From Candidatus Parcubacteria bacterium (lineage in GTDB: Bacteria; Patescibacteriota; Minisyncoccia; Phycocordibacterales; PALSA-1337): DNA of 6,446 nucleotides. Positions within the stretch are counted from its first letter, which is position 1, and every line of letters begins with the position of its first letter. The position numbers were made by a program, and so were the translations under genes. The notes below the pieces were generated by a model that was not told where the DNA came from, did not search any database, and worked only from the letters and a program-made list of their open reading frames with translations. Shown in pieces: positions 3,484 to 6,446 of the stretch. The stretch spans positions 1 to 6,446 of the forward strand of contig JAHFMA010000030.1 of the NCBI GenBank assembly GCA_023264475.1. Reading direction: 5' to 3'.

Positions 3484-5382
3484 ATGGATATCAAGGATCC
3501 TTCCTGGAAAGAGAGGGCGCCGATCATCTTCGATGTCGCGCTCATCGTCCTCACGGCAGCCGCTCTGATCGCTGTTTTTGTGTCTGGCTCCGATAACTTG
3601 GATATGGCGATCGCCGGGCTCTCATTCATGGGGCTCATCCCGGTGGCGATAAGCGCGGTGAAGTCGCTCATCCAGAGACAGCTCTCCGTAGACCTCTTGG
3701 CCTCGATCGCGCTCGGTTTTTCGCTCCTTGCCCAAGAATGGCGTTCGGCAGCCTTCATCACCCTCATGCTCGCCTTCGCGCGCATCTTCGAAGAGATCAC
3801 CTCGGCTCGTGCCAAGCGCACCATTCAGAGCCTGATGAAGTATCACGTCGAGCGCGTGCGCGTGCAGATCGGCGAGACCGTCAAGGATGTGCATATCAGG
3901 GATGTCAGGCCGGGCGACCTAGTGATCGTCGATGCCGGCGACCGCATGCCGGTGGACGGCACGGTGGTCTCCGGCGATGCACAAGTGGACGAATCATCCC
4001 TGACGGGAGAGAGCGATCTGGTCGAGAAGAAGGCCGGCGATCGCGTCTACACCGCGACCGTCAACGAATCGGGCTCGCTAGTGGTCAAGACCGAGAAGGT
4101 CGGCCCCGACACGACGCTCGCCCGCATGATCGCCCTGGTCGAAGAGGCTAGCCGCGCCAAGAACAAGGCCGAGCGGGCCGCTGACCGCTTCACCCAGTGG
4201 TACATCTTCCTGTCCTTGGTCGCCGCCGGCACCATGTACGCGTTCGGCTTGTCTGCGCGAGAGATCCTGGCGGTGCTCCTCGTGGTCTGTGCCGACGACA
4301 TCGCCGTAGCCATCCCGCTGGCCTTCACGGCCGCCATATCTCGCGCGGCCCATCGCGGTGTGATAGTGAAGGGCTCTGCCGCCTTTGAGCAATTGGCTAA
4401 GATGAAGTACGTCCTCACCGACAAGACCGGCACTCTCACGCGCGGCAAGCCCAAGGTCACGGGTCTGCATGCTTATGACCCATTCACGGAGGCCAAGGTC
4501 CTTGAGCTCGCCATGATGGGCGCATCCGAATCCAGACACGCAGTGTCTCGGGCCATCGCAGAGTACGGTGCCGCTAAGGGCTTGGCTATCCACGCGCCGC
4601 ACGAGCTCGAGGAGATCTCCGGCCAGGGCGTGAAGTTCAGCCATGACACCGATGTGATGTTCCTGGGTCGCGCGTCATTTATGGAGAGAGAGCGCATCCA
4701 TATCCCTGATAATGCCAAGAATGACATCGCCGCCGAGAAGTCCGCAGGCCGCGGCATCGCCGTCTTGGCCATGAACGGCAAGGTCGCCGGCGTCATCTCC
4801 TATGTCGATGAATTGCGCCCGCGCGTCAAGGAGATCATCGCCGAGACCAAGGGCTATGGCGTGCTCGAATGGCACATGCTGACAGGGGACAACGAACCAG
4901 CTGCGGCTGCCGTCGCCGGAGAGCTCGGCATCACGCATTTCCATGCCAATATGACTCCGGAGAGCAAGGTAGAGTTTATCAGGCGCTTCGAGCGCGAGCA
5001 TGATCCGGCCGTGGTCGGCTATATCGGCGACGGCGTGAATGATGCAGCGGCTCTGGCGCTCGCAGATGTGACGATCGCGATGGGCGGCATCGGCGCCGAT
5101 GCCGCTATCGAGGCGGCCGATATCACCATCATGAAGGATCAGCTCGGCCGCCTCCCGGAAGCGATGGCGATCGCCCGGCGCGTCATGTCGGTGATGAGGC
5201 AGAACTTCGGCATCTGGGCGATCACTAATATCGTCGGCCTCGCTCTGGTCGCGGTCGGCATCCCCGGCTGGCTCTCCCCGCTCGGCCCCGTTGGCGCCGC
5301 CACCTACAACTTCCTGACCGATTTCATCCCCATAGGCAATGCTTTGCGCGCGGGTAGGATGAAGCGTGTAAGCAATAAATAA
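3484..5382 (+). CDS. P1B-like P-type ATPase with non-canonical CADD ion site
   Basis: A 632-residue integral membrane cation pump driven by ATP. About eight membrane segments have the P1B layout: four before the actuator domain (about 12-35, 40-63, 69-85, 88-105), two before the catalytic domain (about 239-256, 261-282), and two at the C-terminus (about 577-598, 602-620). The actuator has TGES at 174-177. The phosphorylation motif is DKTGTLT with the phospho-acceptor D313. TGDN lies at 467-470 and GDGVND at 515-520, so all catalytic motifs are intact. No N-terminal metal-binding domain is present. The TM6 motif that is CPC (or SPC, TPC) in P1B pumps reads C269-A-D-D272, with the later Pro kept (P278), and C269 is the only Cys of the protein. 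The N-domain HP dipeptide is H352-A353. The last helix carries N609 and D613. The cation is therefore unclear. Start 3484 is chosen because of TATAAT at 3472-3477; ATG 3478 and 3421 are in frame but less likely. The MFS gene follows after 9 bp. Confidence 0.9.
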   Translation: MDIKDPSWKERAPIIFDVALIVLTAAALIAVFVSGSDNLDMAIAGLSFMGLIPVAISAVKSLIQRQLSVDLLASIALGFSLLAQEWRSAAFITLMLAFARIFEEITSARAKRTIQSLMKYHVERVRVQIGETVKDVHIRDVRPGDLVIVDAGDRMPVDGTVVSGDAQVDESSLTGESDLVEKKAGDRVYTATVNESGSLVVKTEKVGPDTTLARMIALVEEASRAKNKAERAADRFTQWYIFLSLVAAGTMYAFGLSAREILAVLLVVCADDIAVAIPLAFTAAISRAAHRGVIVKGSAAFEQLAKMKYVLTDKTGTLTRGKPKVTGLHAYDPFTEAKVLELAMMGASESRHAVSRAIAEYGAAKGLAIHAPHELEEISGQGVKFSHDTDVMFLGRASFMERERIHIPDNAKNDIAAEKSAGRGIAVLAMNGKVAGVISYVDELRPRVKEIIAETKGYGVLEWHMLTGDNEPAAAAVAGELGITHFHANMTPESKVEFIRRFEREHDPAVVGYIGDGVNDAAALALADVTIAMGGIGADAAIEAADITIMKDQLGRLPEAMAIARRVMSVMRQNFGIWAITNIVGLALVAVGIPGWLSPLGPVGAATYNFLTDFIPIGNALRAGRMKRVSNK

Positions 5383-5388
5383 TCGAGG
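5376..5388 (+). promoter_or_regulatory. Short RBS and -10-like stretch before the MFS gene
   Basis: GAGG at 5385-5388 lies only 3 nt before ATG 5392, closer than usual for a Shine-Dalgarno site. The AT-rich run TAAATAAT (5376-5383), which overlaps the ATPase stop codon, could serve as a -10 element with an 8-nt gap to the ATG. Whether the MFS gene is translated from the ATPase message or has its own near-leaderless start cannot be decided from sequence alone. Confidence 0.25.
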
Positions 5389-5391
5389 CAC

Positions 5392-6446
5392 ATGTTCTAC
5401 CACCGTCGCCGCAAGATCTATGTCCAGAAGCATGTCTCGGAAGGCCCTCTACCTCCGGGCGTACGCTTGTTCGCTTGGGCACGAGCCATCCGCTGGTTCG
5501 GCTGGGGCTTCGGCGAGTCGCTCATCCCAATATTCATCTTCGCATTCTCAGGCACTTTCGCTGAGGCAGGCCTTTTCCGCTCGACTTTGGATATCGTCTC
5601 TCTCGTGAGCTTGCCGCTCATCGGAGTTTGGGCCGACAAGGTCCCGGCCAAGCGCCTGATCCTCTTGTCCTTATTCCTGTATCCTCTGGTCGGCGTGAGC
5701 TACTTCTTGGCCGGTCTTTTCGGTCTGGCTGTCTTCATTGTGATTGCGCGCGGACTGAACGGCTTCCTGTGGGAGACGGAGAATATCGGGATAGACACTT
5801 ATTACCGGCGCGTCATGGATCACGGCGCGATCGCTGCATCCTTCGGCTATATCGAGAAATGGTCTCATGTGACATGGATCGTCTCGGCATTGATCGGTGC
5901 CTTGCTCATACCTTTCGTGCCCCTGCATTATCTCCTGCTCCTCATCGCGCCGACTGCGCTCGTGGCGTATCTGATCGCTCGCCGAGCGCCAGCAGATAGC
6001 GTCAGTCAGGAGGCGACGGAGCGGGAAGCTGGTCCTTCGTTCTTCGGCTCTTACGGCCGAACCATGAAGCAATGGCGGGCTTGGGACAACCGTGCTTGGC
6101 TTCTCAGTGCCTTGGTCTTCTTCTCCGGCATCATAAGCGCGCTAATGTGGTTCTTCATCCCGCTAGATGCTTATCTCGCAGGCGCGAATCTGCCAATGGT
6201 GATTTTGCTCAGCGTCTTCGGTTCCTTGCCGTCGCTCTTCGCCTATAAGCTCGGCCAGATCGCCGATTTCAGGAATAAATATGCGCTCATCGCCTCGGGT
6301 CTGGCCGGTGTCGCGATCATCACGGCCCTGCTAGCGGTCTTTCCACAATATATCTTCATGCTCGTTGCGAGCTTCATGCTCGGCATCATCCTCGAGCTGT
6401 TCTATGTCGCTCAGAGCAGCATAATCACGACTCTCGGTCCGGCCGA
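5392..6446 (+). CDS. MFS transporter, 5' part (cut by window end)
   Basis: Open for 351 codons to the last base with no stop, so the C-terminus is missing. It is a polytopic inner-membrane permease of the major facilitator superfamily; its substrate is unknown. After a basic N-terminus (MFYHRRRKIYVQK), hydrophobic segments appear near 38-55, 66-80, 88-118, 161-173, 177-195, 236-256, 267-285, 298-316 and 320-340. The loop between helices 2 and 3 reads GVWADKVPAKR (78-88), a recognisable MFS motif A (GxxxDRxGRR type). A second copy, LGQIADFRNKY (287-297), lies in the equivalent loop of the second half, as expected from the internal MFS repeat. The central cytoplasmic loop (about 197-232) is hydrophilic. 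There is no Cys. The codons visible suggest about 9-10 of the usual 12 helices. It begins 9 bp after the ATPase stop, in the same frame, and is probably co-transcribed with it. The conserved WETENIGIDTYYRR stretch (127-140) may help assign a subfamily. Confidence 0.82.
   Translation, partial: MFYHRRRKIYVQKHVSEGPLPPGVRLFAWARAIRWFGWGFGESLIPIFIFAFSGTFAEAGLFRSTLDIVSLVSLPLIGVWADKVPAKRLILLSLFLYPLVGVSYFLAGLFGLAVFIVIARGLNGFLWETENIGIDTYYRRVMDHGAIAASFGYIEKWSHVTWIVSALIGALLIPFVPLHYLLLLIAPTALVAYLIARRAPADSVSQEATEREAGPSFFGSYGRTMKQWRAWDNRAWLLSALVFFSGIISALMWFFIPLDAYLAGANLPMVILLSVFGSLPSLFAYKLGQIADFRNKYALIASGLAGVAIITALLAVFPQYIFMLVASFMLGIILELFYVAQSSIITTLGPA

Noticed and set aside
4675..5433. Long antisense open frame (252 codons) opposite the ATPase gene
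   Set aside because: It lies opposite conserved ATPase motifs, its translation shows no recognisable family, and long antisense frames are expected opposite GC-rich genes.

Overview
The window (about 6.4 kb, GC-rich, every gene on the + strand) looks like a compact chromosomal segment of a small-genome bacterium. My best guess is the Candidate Phyla Radiation, Parcubacteria-like. That rests on gaps between genes of only 9 to about 140 bp, few Shine-Dalgarno sites, and a hypothetical protein at 1281-1970 of a kind I remember from Parcubacteria genomes. The lineage is an inference from memory, not a database match.

Layout, left to right. (1) 1-378: the C-terminal end of ribonuclease R with its S1 domain. 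(2) 420-1169: a ZIP-family divalent metal transporter with a histidine-rich loop. (3) 1178-1280: a well-formed promoter and a leader of about 68 nt with two small hairpins. (4) 1281-1970: a 229-residue hypothetical protein, lower in GC and rich in cysteine. (5) 1997-2043: a strong intrinsic terminator running directly into an extended -10 element. (6) 2051-3346: a type II NADH dehydrogenase-like flavoprotein. (7) 3347-3483: an intergenic region holding a possible small RNA or attenuator, a second perfect terminator hairpin, and a consensus TATAAT. (8) 3484-5382: a P1B-like P-type ATPase whose metal-site motif is CADD instead of CPC. (9) 5392-6446: an MFS transporter cut by the window end.

Functionally, a ZIP metal importer, a cation-pumping ATPase and an MFS permease suggest a membrane transport neighbourhood. 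NDH-2 would oxidise NADH at the membrane without pumping protons. Only ATPase and MFS (9-bp gap) look like an operon. ndh and the ATPase each appear to have their own promoter right behind a terminator.

The most interesting signals are four: the non-canonical ion site of the ATPase, whose only cysteine sits exactly there; the repeated terminator / -10 / near-leaderless start arrangement; a candidate RNA of about 83 nt at 3385-3467; and the cysteine-rich orphan protein among nearly cysteine-free neighbours. There is no tRNA, rRNA, CRISPR array or insertion sequence, and no gene-free stretch above 300 bp.
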